A DNA stretch of 64,000 nt, taken from Protopterus annectens (lineage: Eukaryota > Chordata > Ceratodontiformes > Protopteridae). Shown here piece by piece: positions 10,613 to 22,338 of the stretch. The stretch's first letter is position 1, and each line of letters opens with the position of its first letter. Under the pieces are notes generated by a model. The model ran no database searches. It was not told the DNA's origin and was given only the letters and a program-made list of their open reading frames with translations. The translations under genes and the position numbers were made by a program. The stretch lies in the NCBI RefSeq assembly GCF_019279795.1, contig NC_056745.1, forward strand, positions 510,661,823 through 510,725,822, written 5' to 3'.

Positions 10613-10960
10613 CCTACAACTGAAATCACATCTTCCATCATTTTGTCAAAAATGCCCCCTTTTGTTACTATTTCCCCTCTAGGTCCCCAATACACCCTCA
10701 CTATCGCAAATCAACTTCCAGTCCCCACCTTCAAGTAATATTTTCCTCTGACATCAGATTTAAACAGTTTTTGGTGAACTGTAAATGGATGCCAACATAC
10801 TACTGCTCCCTTGCCAACAGCCCCTTAATACCACAAATTTATTACAGTCTTCTTTTCCCTCTATCACTACTGGAGCCCCTCTGGCATTCAGTAACAGTTT
10901 TCCCCAATATTTTACTTAATACTCCAACAAATAGTGTATTGAATCACACGAGCAAGGACT
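10613..10960 (-). pseudogene. L1-type LINE ORF2: endonuclease fragment
   Basis: Aligns by eye with 53940-54110, the endonuclease part of another minus-strand L1. Shared runs include GCTCCCTTGCCAACAGCCCC against TCCCTTGCCAGTAGCCCC, then a CTCTATCACTACTGGAGC-like run. It appears to be the continuation of the L1 that stops at 4664, so DIRS copy 1 and the LINE tail are nested in it. Confidence 0.65.
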
Positions 10961-11528
10961 AGTAATTACTTGTGTATCAAAATGTGTTCAGTGCACAAGA
11001 AACTAGTTCAGACCACCTAGACCTTACCATTTACAGATCCCAACTCCATACCTACTTTTTCACTAGCAGTCACTTTCTTCTCTCACCACTAACTGGTCTA
11101 AGAAGACTCTGAAATCACCTTCCAAATATCCTTAGGAGAGAGAAAAAAAAAAACACTGAACAGGAATTCAGAAATAAAAAAGTCACCACAAAAACTGTAT
11201 GCACCATCTCCACTAGATAGCTGAGGAGGTTTAAAAAAGCACATTTTTCATATTACCAATAAGTAACTATGCCCAACTTGTCTGATCGCACATACCATCA
11301 ATGGACCACCTCCACAGTAACAGTACATCCATGTAACTAACCCCATACAAGCATTTTACAAAAATGACTGAAATCACATATACAAATGTAACTGCACAAT
11401 GACATACAAAAGAGAAACTAAAACAACAACTACTTTGAAAAATTAGCACTAAAATTCCACACAATCAAAAAATAATAACCCTCGACAATCAAACAACCAT
11501 TTAAAATGGGAAGACTTAATTTCCACTT

Positions 11529-11562
<34 letters not shown>

Positions 11563-12442
11563 GACAACTATATTAAATTACACTACAATATGCAATCTGT
11601 TGGCAGGGAAACTATGTTAAATCCACTACAAAATAAATAAATCACAAGCTCCAGTAAATATAAAATGAAAAATTCAGGTCCCCGTTTTTTTTTTGCATGC
11701 AAAAGTGCATCTGGGAGCACACATGGTACTGATACTACCAGAAATCCAGGATTTGTAAGGTACTAGTCAGAGTGAAGCTTTTCACCACCCATGGGTATGT
11801 GGTAGCGTGGTGGGGGGGTACACACAATATATACCACCTTGCCTTGGGTCTACATGATTTCTGGAGCTTTTCCTCCCAAGTCTCCAAAAATGGGGATTTC
11901 CAAATTGAACACTTCTAGTTAAATGATTATTTAAAATCCACCAACACCTAATTCAGCTTCTATCCCAGACTGCCAAAACACACTATCTAGCGGGTATGGG
12001 ACGTTTTGACCCCTGCATTCAGTATCTAGATCTGTAACACTTTGAATACAATTTGATACTACTGTCACGACCCAGTTAACAAGGCTTTATAATAGTTTAT
12101 AACACTCATCAAGAATAGCGAAGCCATATGACAATTCTACACAAATGCGCAGAACGTACCCAGTCATTATACAGAACAATTACTGGTCTGTAACATGGTA
12201 CAATCATACAGAACTCACATTAGCAAAGTAAAAAAAAAAAAAAAAACACTGAACACTGTCTGAAGAATAAAACCAGCTTTAATAACAATTAAATGCACAA
12301 AACTGAATAAAACTTCAGATACGTTGGAGTAAATCTTCAAATACGCTAGTTAGTTAAATACATTAATACGCTAAATATGTTCTTCCTATGTAAAATTCAT
12401 GATTGATTTCATTAACATTAAAAAACTATTGCTAATTATGTT
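10961..12442. other. Unassigned sequence with a short LINE tail
   Basis: No coding signal was found. A partial family-T tail is visible at about 11868-11940 (TTTCTGGAGCTTTTCCTCCC and a diverged continuation). The rest is AT-rich with poly-A runs (for example 12230-12245) and resembles no other part of the window. Confidence 0.5.
11530..11561. repeat. (AC)n microsatellite
   Basis: Sixteen perfect AC units. Confidence 0.98.
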
Positions 12443-12718
12443 TTACAATAGTACTCCTCCTTGATGCTGCGATGTTTTACAATAGCACCCCCTTGTTGTT
12501 TTGTGCAGGAATGGGTGTGGCCATATCGATTGACATGCGTAATGCCCGTGATGTAGCATGCAAATGATCCATGAGTGACATATGCAGATTTGTCTGTGAC
12601 ATGACGAATATTCATTCCTTCTTCCTCAAAGTAGTGTGATCTCAGAGTTGGTGTATTTGTATTTTTGGTTATGGAAATACTGTTGGGTGTGCCTTGCTAC
12701 TGCACATCCAGAGCTTTC
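12443..12718 (+). mobile_element. TIR element fragment (family P)
   Basis: Starts with a doubled end-like sequence: TTTTACAATAGTACTCC near 12443 and TTTTACAATAGCACCCCC near 12474. A body with GCAGGAATGGGTGTGGCC, GATTGACATGC and TGAATATTCATTC runs follows. The same end and body occur at 24827 and, more diverged, at 12721. The right part stops at the next TIR element after a TTGCTACTGCACATC block that in the copy ending at 27180 is followed by the terminal repeat. Confidence 0.55.
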
Positions 12719-12889
12719 TATTAGAACATTACCCCACCGCGATTTTCGTGCAGGAATCGGCGTAGCCTACATGATTGACAGTGCTGAGTGACAAGCCATG
12801 CAGATTATACAGTGACACCGAATTTCAATTGTGAATATTCACTGACTTTTTAGCATAGGCTTCATGCTTTTTATATTATCTTAGAGTTA

Positions 12890-13148
12890 ACGGTCAGTGT
12901 GGTCACCTCACAGCAAGAGGTTATCCTGTTCGATTCTCGGCTGGAGTGCCTTCTGTGTGGAGTCTGCATGCCCTCCCCGCGGTCGAGTGACGTTTAAAGA
13001 CATGCAGGTAGGTGCGTGCATGATTGGGTGTGCCTTCTTTGAAGGTTGGGCGTCATGCTAGCAACTCTGCACTGTAAATAATCCACTGCCAATTAGCAGA
13101 CCGGAGTTCCTCTGTGGCAACCTCTAACCAGGAAAAGGCTAAAGACAT
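12890..13148 (+). mobile_element. tRNA-derived SINE (copy 2)
   Basis: Plus-strand copy of the family at 1735 and 58757. CACCTCACAGCAAGAGG and a B-box-like TGTTCGATTCTCGGC are near the start; AACCAGGAAAAGGCTAAAGAC is at the end. The A-box region is degraded. I found no target duplication, in keeping with greater age. Confidence 0.8.
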
Positions 13149-14243
13149 TACTTTACTACAGCTTTTAGTATACGATATGTAAAACAGAGATTAAATAAAC
13201 TTTTCCTCATTTTCCACATTTATAAGTGCACAGTCAAAAGCACCGCATGTCCTGGGTGTCTGACTTGCTTTGTCACTTTGTACTTAACCACATACTGTGT
13301 TGTAGGGTAAGAAGTGGGTCAGAAGGGCAGTATGTACGCAGTACCCACAAGTTCCCATTTTGCAGTCTATGCCCAAAACCTGTGCACCCTCTCACCTTTC
13401 TATGGTTTATTCTTATACAGTAATTGCTTTTGCGGGGGGGAGGGGGGGCAAGCTCCCCTGCATCCCCTACCTTTCTTTAAGCATTTTTTTCTTGAGATAA
13501 AGCAACAAGCAATATTCTGAGGCATTGGGACAATAAATACATTCCATAAATGCAATAAAAAGACCTCCCAGAAAGGTAGCCACCCACACCCTGCACCTTT
13601 ACAAAATACGAATTTTAAGTCTGTGTAATAGTTTTTATATGTGCAACATTTTGTGTGTTCGCACCCCTCCCCTTTAAAGAATTGTAATTCTCAGCGTAAT
13701 AATGTAATACTTTTGTATAAATGCAGCAAATTCTGCGTTTGTTTGAATAGGTAAGTCTGTTTGGATTGGTACGGCATTTGTAAATGCATGTTCTGCCAAA
13801 TTTAGTCCAAGATGTAATTTATCAAAGCTTTTGATCACTGCAAATTGCAAATCCTTTTACCAGCAAATAAGGGAGAAAAGGCTTTGTATTGAAATAATTA
13901 CAATGTTTAGCATACTCCTCTTTCTGAGGATGGTTTCCCATGTTTATTCAAAGCACTTTTCAAAATAAACGTCATGAGCAAAGTACTGTACGGGGTTTGA
14001 ACGGTCCTTGCTACTGCGAATCTGGTGGGGGCAATGTTCTAATACAAAACCACTTGGATGTAGTTGTTCAACACGTTAACTATGAAATAAGTTTGATCTG
14101 GGTTGAAAGCAATAAATTTCTTGTGGGGAAAATTGATTAGAAAAAGGGATAACATTATCAGTTAGTGCATTTGTTGTGTCCAGTGTTTATTTGCAAGAAA
14201 AAAAAATATGGCGATTTCAATTAAGAAAAACAGGAAAGAGGCC

Positions 14244-14663
14244 CTAGAAGGAAGATGCATTATTAATATAGGGTTCAGGACACCTACTTGTACAAAGTGG
14301 AGGAAACTGGCTAAACCTTTCAGTCATTTTAAACAAGTTATTGTGTAGATAAATCACTTGATTGAGCAACCTTTTAGATAAGTGGGCAATGTCATTCCAG
14401 CTGCAGAAGCTACTGCTTATTAATAGGAAGTTAATACCGACAGTTAAGCTTTTATATCTATTTATAGCTGCCTCATATTTGGGTGATGGTTGCAGTAAAT
14501 TTGGTGCACAAGATGCAGAGAGGTTGCAGATCAGCAGCAAGGTATGAACTGTAGTTAATATTGTGCACTTAGTCATAAAGGACTGACCTGTGTATGTTAT
14601 CAGCATGTCTGCATCTGGCTTTGTAATGATGGGCTTGATAAGAGGGCATACTTTGTGTTGCAA
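14244..14663 (-). CDS. Unrecognised 139-residue reading frame inside a TIR element
   Basis: An uninterrupted minus-strand frame of 139 codons lies in the right part of the TIR element at 12721-14853. The predicted peptide is hydrophobic in its middle (SLTVGINFLLISSSFCSW) and has scattered Cys, with no motif I can name. It could be a remnant of a transposase or a chance frame. The surrounding frames on both strands are short. There is no evidence of expression. Confidence 0.15.
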   Translation of the reverse strand: MQHKVCPLIKPIITKPDADMLITYTGQSFMTKCTILTTVHTLLLICNLSASCAPNLLQPSPKYEAAINRYKSLTVGINFLLISSSFCSWNDIAHLSKRLLNQVIYLHNNLFKMTERFSQFPPLCTSRCPEPYINNASSF

Positions 14664-15709
14664 GCCATGTTGACATTTGCAGTTTCTCAGCTTCTTGAGT
14701 GCGTAACCCAGATAAATAAGCAGGTTGGCAACAAGTGTAGAAGAGGACAGTGTGCACCCACATTACATCCAGCATGCATTTTTTTTTTAAGGATGATTGG
14801 GCATAGACTTAAGTTGAGGTACAGATTGAAATCGCGGAGGGGTAATGTTCTAATACAAAGCCCTCTTCTGTTGTACATTTTATACTAGCTACTAGACGCA
14901 ACTCAAAAATCAAGCTTTTCACCAAAAAAAAAAACTGAGATCGAAAACTGTTCACTGGAACACACACATTCAGAGAAATATGCACTCAAAGGAATAATAG
15001 TCCATTTCGAATTAACATTGCGTGAAAATGTATTTAAAGGGGTTGGCTGAAAGCGCAACAAGCGTTTTCAGTTCACGAACACGAGTACCAACGTAAATTC
15101 ATTTAAAAACAGCAACATGCAACACACAGTTAACGTTCTACGATTTACCTAAGCAGATCACGGAAAGCGCAACAAGACAACGCCTGTAAAATCCAAGAGA
15201 GTTAAGAAGGATGTTGCTCTGCAATTTTTTCCTCTTTTTCTTCTCAACAGTTTAAAAGCAGTCATGGGGACAACCAAATAGGACTTGAATTTACTAAAAC
15301 TAAAGGAATATCCAGTAACCAACGACTGCCGGCTAACGCACTAAAACTACCAACAGCTAAACAGTCATCATCGAAAATGCAAAGTTACTTTCACGACTCT
15401 TACATTACATGTCAGTTTTCTAAATCCGGAGGAAAAAGTTGTCAACCCACGCAAGGCACTACTCCTGCAATGCTACGTGTTAAAAAAAAAAACTGGAGGC
15501 TTGGAACTTTTTCCTTTATCAAGTCACCATAACAGAAAGTTTAATAATGTCTGCAACAAGCAAGCACTTACAAAAACTCAGTTATGCAAACAGCCAAGTA
15601 TAAAATACTAACTTTATAACTATCATTCAATTCAAACGCAAAGCATTTGCTTTAAACTTGTCATAACACAATACAGCTTTCCAACATACTAGAACTGTCA
15701 AAAGTTGTT

Positions 15710-15812
15710 GCATTCTTTTATTAGCCCCCAATCCTGTCGACAAGCATTGCAATCTTTATTAGCCTCCAATCCTGTCAACAGTCACTGCAATCTTTATTAG
15801 CCCCCAGCCTAG
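15710..15812. repeat. Short tandem repeat, about 38-bp period
   Basis: Two full units and one partial unit (15710-15748, 15749-15786, 15787-15812) share ATCTTTATTAGCC, CCAATCCTGTC and a GCA start. Confidence 0.9.
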
Positions 15813-16082
15813 TCTGTTTCAAATGAAGAAAAACTAGAAGCAGAGCACATATTCGCCCACAAAATGCCAACCTAGAAATCTCTATTTCAACGTAGAAATA
15901 AAGCGCTTCCAGCATGCTTCAGTTTAACACATACACTATCACCATAACAGGGACAAGAAAATTAAAGTTTTAATCCAAACTTAGCATTCACACGAGCGCC
16001 AAAACAAGTCCCCAGTGGTGCCTCAAACGTAGAACGCTACAGTCTCAAAACAAACACTGTAAAAGAATACACTTGCCTCTAA

Positions 16083-16092
16083 GCCGCCATCT
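16083..16092 (-). promoter_or_regulatory. YY1-like site, possible promoter and first exon
   Basis: The minus strand reads GGAGATGGCGGCTTAG, which fits the YY1 consensus (AAnATGGCGGC) common just downstream of housekeeping transcription starts. Ten bases further, AG|GCAAGT matches the strong consensus of GC-AG introns. The adjoining 200 bp is comparatively CpG-rich. The ATG here is followed at once by TAG, so any transcript would be non-coding at this point. No downstream exon was found, so this is a weak call. Confidence 0.2.
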
Positions 16093-16730
16093 CCAATACG
16101 CGTCCTTTGTAATAACACCGAGACCAAAAAATCACTGCTGTCCAAGAAACTTCCCAATTTCTACATTATCCAAGGCTGTATACAAACACTGATTAACTCC
16201 CTTTAGAATAATAAATAAGTTTCTTCCTACACTAATCGTCCCGAGCAGGCCTCGCTCTGAACGGGATTCTTGAGAAAACTCCTTCCGGGTGAGTAGGGAG
16301 TAGGGAATAGGGAGGAGTGTTTTGGGGGAATCAAAGTAAACTATCAGATTGTTAGTATATTTCTCGGAATACTTTTGTCTTCTTTTTAAGGAAACGAACT
16401 AAATAATGCCGCAGTTGGTAGTAAAGTGTTGCAACGAGAGAGACACAGGCTGTTGGTGATTTGTTTGAAATTGCACCTGTGTGCCTTGACTCAGATAGGA
16501 GGTGAGGGATTTTTAATCCTGCGTGTAGAGAGTTAGTAATGTTCTTGGTAATAATATAACTCTTGAAATAGCTGTACTTTATTAAATAACGTGTGAAAGT
16601 ATACACATCAGATATTCGTTATCAGTAAATGTATACGAATATCTTCATGGTTCTTGCTGTATAATTCAGTTATGGTCTTCTTGAGGCTGGGGTGAATCAC
16701 AAATAAAAACTTTATGGACAGATGTAAGTG

Positions 16731-16850
16731 TGTGTATGTATATTATATATACATATTCTGCATATCCACGTGCACTTGTATACATGCACATAGATGAAAA
16801 TGACCGCTATGTGTGTGTGGATAATATATACACACGCACACAGAGTGACA
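16731..16850. repeat. Simple TA/CA-rich repeat
   Basis: Interrupted runs of GTGTGTATGTATATTATATA and ATATATACACACGCACACAG type. Confidence 0.8.
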
Positions 16851-16899
16851 TTTAATCTATTTTTTTCATCTAATCACTGAAAATGTAATTGAAAATACT

Positions 16900-17135
16900 C
16901 CAGGTTACACGACTGTAGCAAAAAGACAAAAACACACCCAGTTAATCACGACTGGCGTCATACCTCTCAACTGTCCAGATTTTTGCCTCGTATTTTTGTT
17001 CTATACATACAATTTATAGTTTTTTTAGCAAATCACTGGGATGAGCTCAGGATTGAAATCACCAAATAATGACATACATTTGAGTTTACACAATTGCAGC
17101 AAAAAGACAAAACACCACACACAGTTAATTACTGT
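16900..17135. repeat. Local duplication, about 178-bp spacing
   Basis: About 45 bp at 16905-16950 (GCAAAAAGACAAAAACAC, CAGTTAATCACGACTG) recurs at 17083-17130 (GCAAAAAGACAAAACACC, CAGTTAATTACTGTTG). Between them is a CATACCTCTCAACTGTCC block typical of old interspersed repeats. Confidence 0.65.
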
Positions 17136-17689
17136 TGACGCACTAACACAAACCTCAGGAGATGGGGAGGAGAATCTTAGAGTGAGCAATGGCAAGGTAC
17201 CAATAGTGTTTAGTCCTACAATCCTGGACCACACTAGCAGTCGTTGTGTATAGTCATATGCAATTTTCTATGAATTGTGATTCAACCAAATGTGGTTTAA
17301 ATGAAATGTGTTTTCATTTGTTAATTAATTTGTGATTAAATGAAAAGGCAATTACATTACTTTTTGTCAGACAAAAACAGCTACATTTCTGGAGGCTTTG
17401 GTGTAGACCAGCGCACTAGCACATGATCCTCATTCAGAAAAAGAGTGAGACTGTAGAAAACACTTTATCAGCCTCCGGGAACAGGTGCACATAATTGCTA
17501 CTGAGCTGAACACTCAGAAACCACCCACCACTAAAGTAACTCAGTAAAGATAACACTAAAGCATATCTTGTTAATTTTCAGAGGTATGCTGCCCAGGAGA
17601 ATTAGGCTTAGTCTGAGCCAAGATTTTGCCTTTCCAACTAAAGGGGAAGCACTAAACCTGTATATGGACACAAAAAGGAACTGCTAGCT

Positions 17690-18290
17690 AGAGATGGTAT
17701 GTCTCCTGAAACACAAGTAATAATATTCTATAAACAGACATTTAAAAGCGCACATCTGACCTAAACATGTTTTACACATATTGGTAGAACCAAAAGTAAA
17801 TAGTAAAAGCAAAATGATAAATATTTTACTGGTGATAAATTCAAGAGGACACACCTAAGTAATTTATGCAAAGTGACCCCAATAGTACTGATCAACTGGT
17901 TGTGATAATTAAAAGATTAATAATTAAGCATTGTTTATAACTGAGCCACCCAAGCCTCTAATTAAAAATATACAGACATCTGTGAGCACACATAAACTGT
18001 CAGCAAATGAAATGGTATGTTTTAGATGAGGAAAGAAGGGAACATTGCTAAAACTTTTTTAGACGATCATAAAATAAAAAAAGAAAGACACTAGCTAGAG
18101 TTGATGTGTCTTTTGAAACATAAGCCACAATAATCTATATATTCCATAAATGGGACATTTAAAAATACAAATTTCTGATTTAAAGCATATTTTAAACCTA
18201 TGGCTAGAAACATAAGTACATAGTAAAAGCAAAAATGACAGATATTTTTGCTGGAAATAAATTCTAGAGTTAATTTATATGAATGTTTCC
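17690..18290. repeat. Diverged tandem duplication, about 200-bp arms
   Basis: 17690-17890 and 18093-18290 align along their length: CTAGCTAGAG, then ATGTCTCCTGAAACACAAG against ATGTGTCTTTTGAAACATAAG, and AGTAAAAGCAAAATGA in both. Divergence is high, so it is an old duplication or two copies of one repeat. No coding content was seen. Confidence 0.65.
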
Positions 18291-18299
18291 ATTATCAGC

Positions 18300-19408
18300 A
18301 TAGACGGCTTTAGGAACCAGCGAAGCCTGCAGTCGCTGGGGGCCCCCAACCACAGCAAGTTATCTTATCCTGATATTTTGTAATATGCCTGTCAAACCAA
18401 CAAAAGCTAGTACAGCATTCTTGTATACTTAATAAACCACATGGGTAATAACTCTTATTTATTTGTCCTTTAAAATTCAAAGATATTTCTGCTTGTAGTA
18501 ACAGTGTTTTGTCAAGTAACAGGCAACAGAATACCATTAAATATTTTACCACTGACATAGTGCCCCTGGCTTAGTTAAATCCTGCTGTTGGACATTTACT
18601 CCACTAAAACTAATTACATAGCCAGCTTTAGGTCCCTGCTATACCCATGACTGCAGGGGCCCCCCTTAATTATCCTTGACTGTGTGGGGGCCCCACAAAA
18701 GCGCTACTGGTTGTGGAAAAATGAGGAAATGTATTAATTTACTAATTATGCTCTTTAACCTGAACAGGGCTGTGATATGACCTTGCTAGGATGAAGCCGA
18801 TAATGAACATGAGCAAGGTAAGCACTGGAGAGATCAGCAGCCCAGAGTGACTTATCTCGGTGCAAACTTTGGATTTTAAGAAGAGCTGATACTTCCTATC
18901 ATCAAGGATAATTTCCTCTATCAGGGAGTTTTATAACTACAAGCAGAACACCACATACTGTAACTCTCAATTTCTTTGCTTAAGAATTCAGTGCAGTCCC
19001 AAAAATAATAGAATAAAGGCTCAGAATCAGGACTACATTTTAAATATTACTCTAATTCACTTAAAAAGTTAACAGAATAACACCTTTTGCATCAACACAT
19101 ATTATTGGACAATAATTATAAAACTCAGATCTCTGGATTGATTGACTGTAATCCTAAATGATTTACCAGCAAATCAAACTTTTTACAAAGGAGAAAGAAA
19201 AAGTATGAACACAATCAGGGAAAGTCTGTGAAATCGGGGACAGTGACAGGTATGTATTACTCCTCAATGAGGTAAATAAGTGACTTACCCCTGCTGCTGT
19301 TTGACGACTGCTGAACAGCAGTCACTGATCTGGTGTGGCAGTACCAGTGTTGCACAATGTATTGCTATTTGCTGAAATTAGTACAAAACTAGTACTGCTG
19401 TGACTTAT

Positions 19409-19471
<63 letters not shown>

Positions 19472-19835
19472 TATCGCTGCTTTTTATCTGTGAATACACC
19501 CAATAATGCCAGGATACAGACATTATTGTTCTAGATATCAGTAAAAATGTACCTAAAAAGTAATTATATTTCAAATCTAAGACATAACATATATCAAAGA
19601 ACATTCAGACACTTAGATCTTCTTGGAGTCTGGTGGCCCCCACTCAAAAGACTGTATAAATGGATACTGGGGACTCCCTTAATCATCCTTGACTCTGTGG
19701 GGACCCCCACAAAAGCTGTTGCTGGTTGAAGAGAAATAAGGAGAAAACAATTATCAGTTTTCTCATTGAGCTGTTTAACCTGAACAGTGCTGAGATATGA
19801 CCCTTTTAGGATAAAGCTTATATTAGTCTCTGGTT
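18300..19835. repeat. Copies of a GGGGCCCC-rich interspersed repeat
   Basis: 18620-18800 and 19640-19830 share TTAATTATCCTTGACTGTG against TTAATCATCCTTGACTCTG, then GGGGGCCCCACAAAAGC against GGGACCCCCACAAAAGC, and GTTTAACCTGAACAG in both. A related block (CTGGGGGCCCCCAAC) lies at 18335 and another at 21190-21260. They are likely ends of an old non-autonomous element; the class is not recognised. Confidence 0.6.
19411..19466. repeat. (GT)n microsatellite
   Basis: About 28 GT units. Confidence 0.98.
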
Positions 19836-19839
19836 TCAA

Positions 19840-22338
19840 CTACACCCATTCTAGAACCAGCCCTGCTCAAATGTGGGTGTACAGAAAGCTGCTGTAGTTT
19901 ATGGGGGGCTGGGGATTGTGTGGCTATTACAACTTTAATTTTCATCACAGTCAAACCTTAGAGGTGTGCACATGAAGTCATTATAGTTTGTGTTTGAGCT
20001 GAGGACAGTGTGGTCGTTTATTTACTTTTCTCACAGACCGCATAGGTGTAAAAAGAAGGTTACTATAGCTCATGTAGAGGTGGTCTACTGTCTAGGAGCA
20101 ACAGATTAAAATATATTACTGAAGTCATTCTCACAATCACACATCAGGCACATATACAATGGGCTGACTTTGAGGGTTTGAGGTGAGGGGGCATGCTATG
20201 TATACGTATGTCAGCAGTCACTTAAAATATATGACTAAGGCAATTTGAACCTCTGCTTTCATCCAATCTAACACCAGAGGGATGCTTAGGCAGTGACTGT
20301 TTTTTGTGGGGGGGGTTAAGGAGGCAGGCAGTATTCCCAGATAGGATCTGTGTATTCTCACAGCAACTGGCATACTAGTTTCTTGTGAGCTACTATTATG
20401 TTAGCTTTGAGCATTAAGCCTTGGCACAGCTTATGTCTTCCTTGAAAGAAATAAAATAAGACTGAAATTATTTTCTTTGTCATGATTTTTGTTTAGGTCA
20501 CCACTGGAGTAAAGTGCTGAAGAAAATGTTCTAAAATTCATGGCAGACCATCTGTAAACCTATGGCTTCTTGAGCCATGGCTTATCAGGATTATTTCCTA
20601 AATGGTTATTACTATGTATCTGGGTCAGGAAAGGTCTGTTGAAATGATGTAAGGACAATTGAAGCTGAACAGCAGCACTGAATTTCTTTCCTTAATCATA
20701 ATTTCTGTTCAACCCATTATTTGACGAAAAGGTTGTGTAAAAAGAAAAAAAACTTTAAAATGCACTTCAGAGCATATAGAAAGTTGTGGTTTCTTGAAAA
20801 AGCTGAGAGTAAGGCAAAATGTGAGAAAAGGAAGAAAAACGTAATGTGCATGGTATGGGGATCCCAAAGGGGGAGGGATCAGAGAAGATGACTGGAGGGT
20901 GTGCGGGGGGGGGGGGGTTGAAACAGTATGTCAAGTCATCACTTTATTTAAGTCCATACCTGCCAGACCTGTAGATAGAGTTAATGTAATGTATCATTGT
21001 TGCAACTAAATGCCAGTAACTGTAAGTATCCCTTTGTTAGACAGGTCAGCAAAGTGTGGTATATAGGCCTGTAGTAATGTAAAAGCTTGTCGCTACAGGT
21101 CTGTCTGTGCGTGCTACTACTAAAGGCTTGCAGTGCAGACTAAAAGGTTTCTTAGAAGGGGTGACATTGACAGGATGATACTTATACTGGAAGTGCCTGG
21201 GGGCCCCCCAACTTGACATTTGCTATAGGCCCCCAAAATGCTAACACCGGCCCTGATTATCAGGGCAACATTTCGCAACACACTTCTGAACACATCTTCC
21301 GATTTCTCAAAGTCCTTTCTCCGCAAGTTCACTTCACAATTAAGAAATTGACTGTTTTGAGTACTATTAACAGTTCAGATGAAATCCTGATACATGAAAG
21401 GATGAAAGCACTTCAACGTGCTATTTAATGTTGCAGCGAAATAAAGACAGTGAAGTACCGCTACTGTCACCCTAATTACATGTTCACATTGTCAAAAGAT
21501 GTCTGGATTTTCCCCAAGCTCTTTCTCCACATTGTCAGTTCATCCTTTCCTCACATTCATACATCTATCTCAGTTTGATTACTTCAAAAACTCCACAATT
21601 ACACATGTCTAAACGTAAGCATCTTAAAAAGTCTGACATTTTATTTTCCAGATGCCCCCTTGTCACAAACAGCTCCACATATAATATCTGCAGTGTTATG
21701 CTGAACTAGAAATAAACCGTGCATACTTTTCAACAAACTGGCAGATGTGATATAAAAAGACCCAGTGTGCATACCTAAGGAGCCATTCTCAGAAGATAAA
21801 TGAAAATTATGCTAGAAAAGTCAGTGTAGTCCGTTCAGCTTGTAATATAGCTCAGTCTGAGGTGCTTACTGCATGTTTTTTTTTATCTTTAGCAGTCATC
21901 TCATTTGTGTACATTTTGTGGGACAGATGTTACACTCTGAATATAGCTGCAACCTAGACACCACTCTGACAGCAACAGCACCTACTGGCACGATCGATCT
22001 TGCATAGAGCAAGCCTCAAAAGTGTATGAATGGAATATTTAAAAAAGTACAGACTTTCCAAAACCATGTACGAACAGAGCTTGTTTTAAGTTCTCTTGCC
22101 CATCTATTATTTTGCTGTGGTTAATGAAAAGTATATGGTTTATTAGGTCCTATTTTGATTAATATTTATGTAGTACAACATCGACATTTAGCCCAAAATA
22201 TTATATAAGCAGCACTCAGTTCACATCAACTGAACATTTTGACTGCTGCCTCGTTAATGGAGAAGTGTGTTGAGAAGTGCTGCTCCGGTAAAGGAAAAGT
22301 ACCATTTATATAAAATTACTTTTCAGAGTGATACTAAG
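19840..22338. other. Unassigned spacer
   Basis: No gene or element recognised. It contains a poly-G run near 20907-20918 and the GGGGGCCCCCC-containing repeat fragment at 21180-21260. Short reading frames here (70-71 codons at 21120-21428) have no motif. Confidence 0.4.

Larger units (their letters stand above)
12721..14853. mobile_element. TIR element (family P), 2.13 kb
   Basis: The outermost 26 bases are inverted repeats matching at 24 positions: TTAGAACATTACCCC plus CCGCGATTT on the left (12721-12746), and the complement on the right (14828-14853). TA lies immediately outside both ends, which could be a TA target duplication. Subterminal sequence (GTGCAGGAATCGGCGTAGCC, GAATATTCAC) and an internal G-rich/C-rich block near 13434 relate it to the element at 24827-27180. 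A SINE is inserted at 12890-13148. A further end-like sequence at 14028-14050 (GGGGCAATGTTCTAATAC) suggests an older nested copy. No transposase was recognised and the superfamily is unknown. Confidence 0.55.
14854..16730. other. Low-repeat spacer with no recognised gene
   Basis: Apart from the short tandem repeat at 15710 and the YY1-like site at 16083, nothing repeats elsewhere in the window. CpG dinucleotides become more frequent between about 16080 and 16290. An 84-codon minus frame at 16352-16606 has no recognisable motif and is probably chance. Confidence 0.4.

Noticed and set aside
12440..12720. 12443-12718 as a complete small MITE
   Set aside because: The right terminal repeat is missing; the next element starts where it should be.
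15710..15812. Short repeat array as a CRISPR-like structure
   Set aside because: Only two and a half adjoining units with no spacers, in vertebrate DNA.
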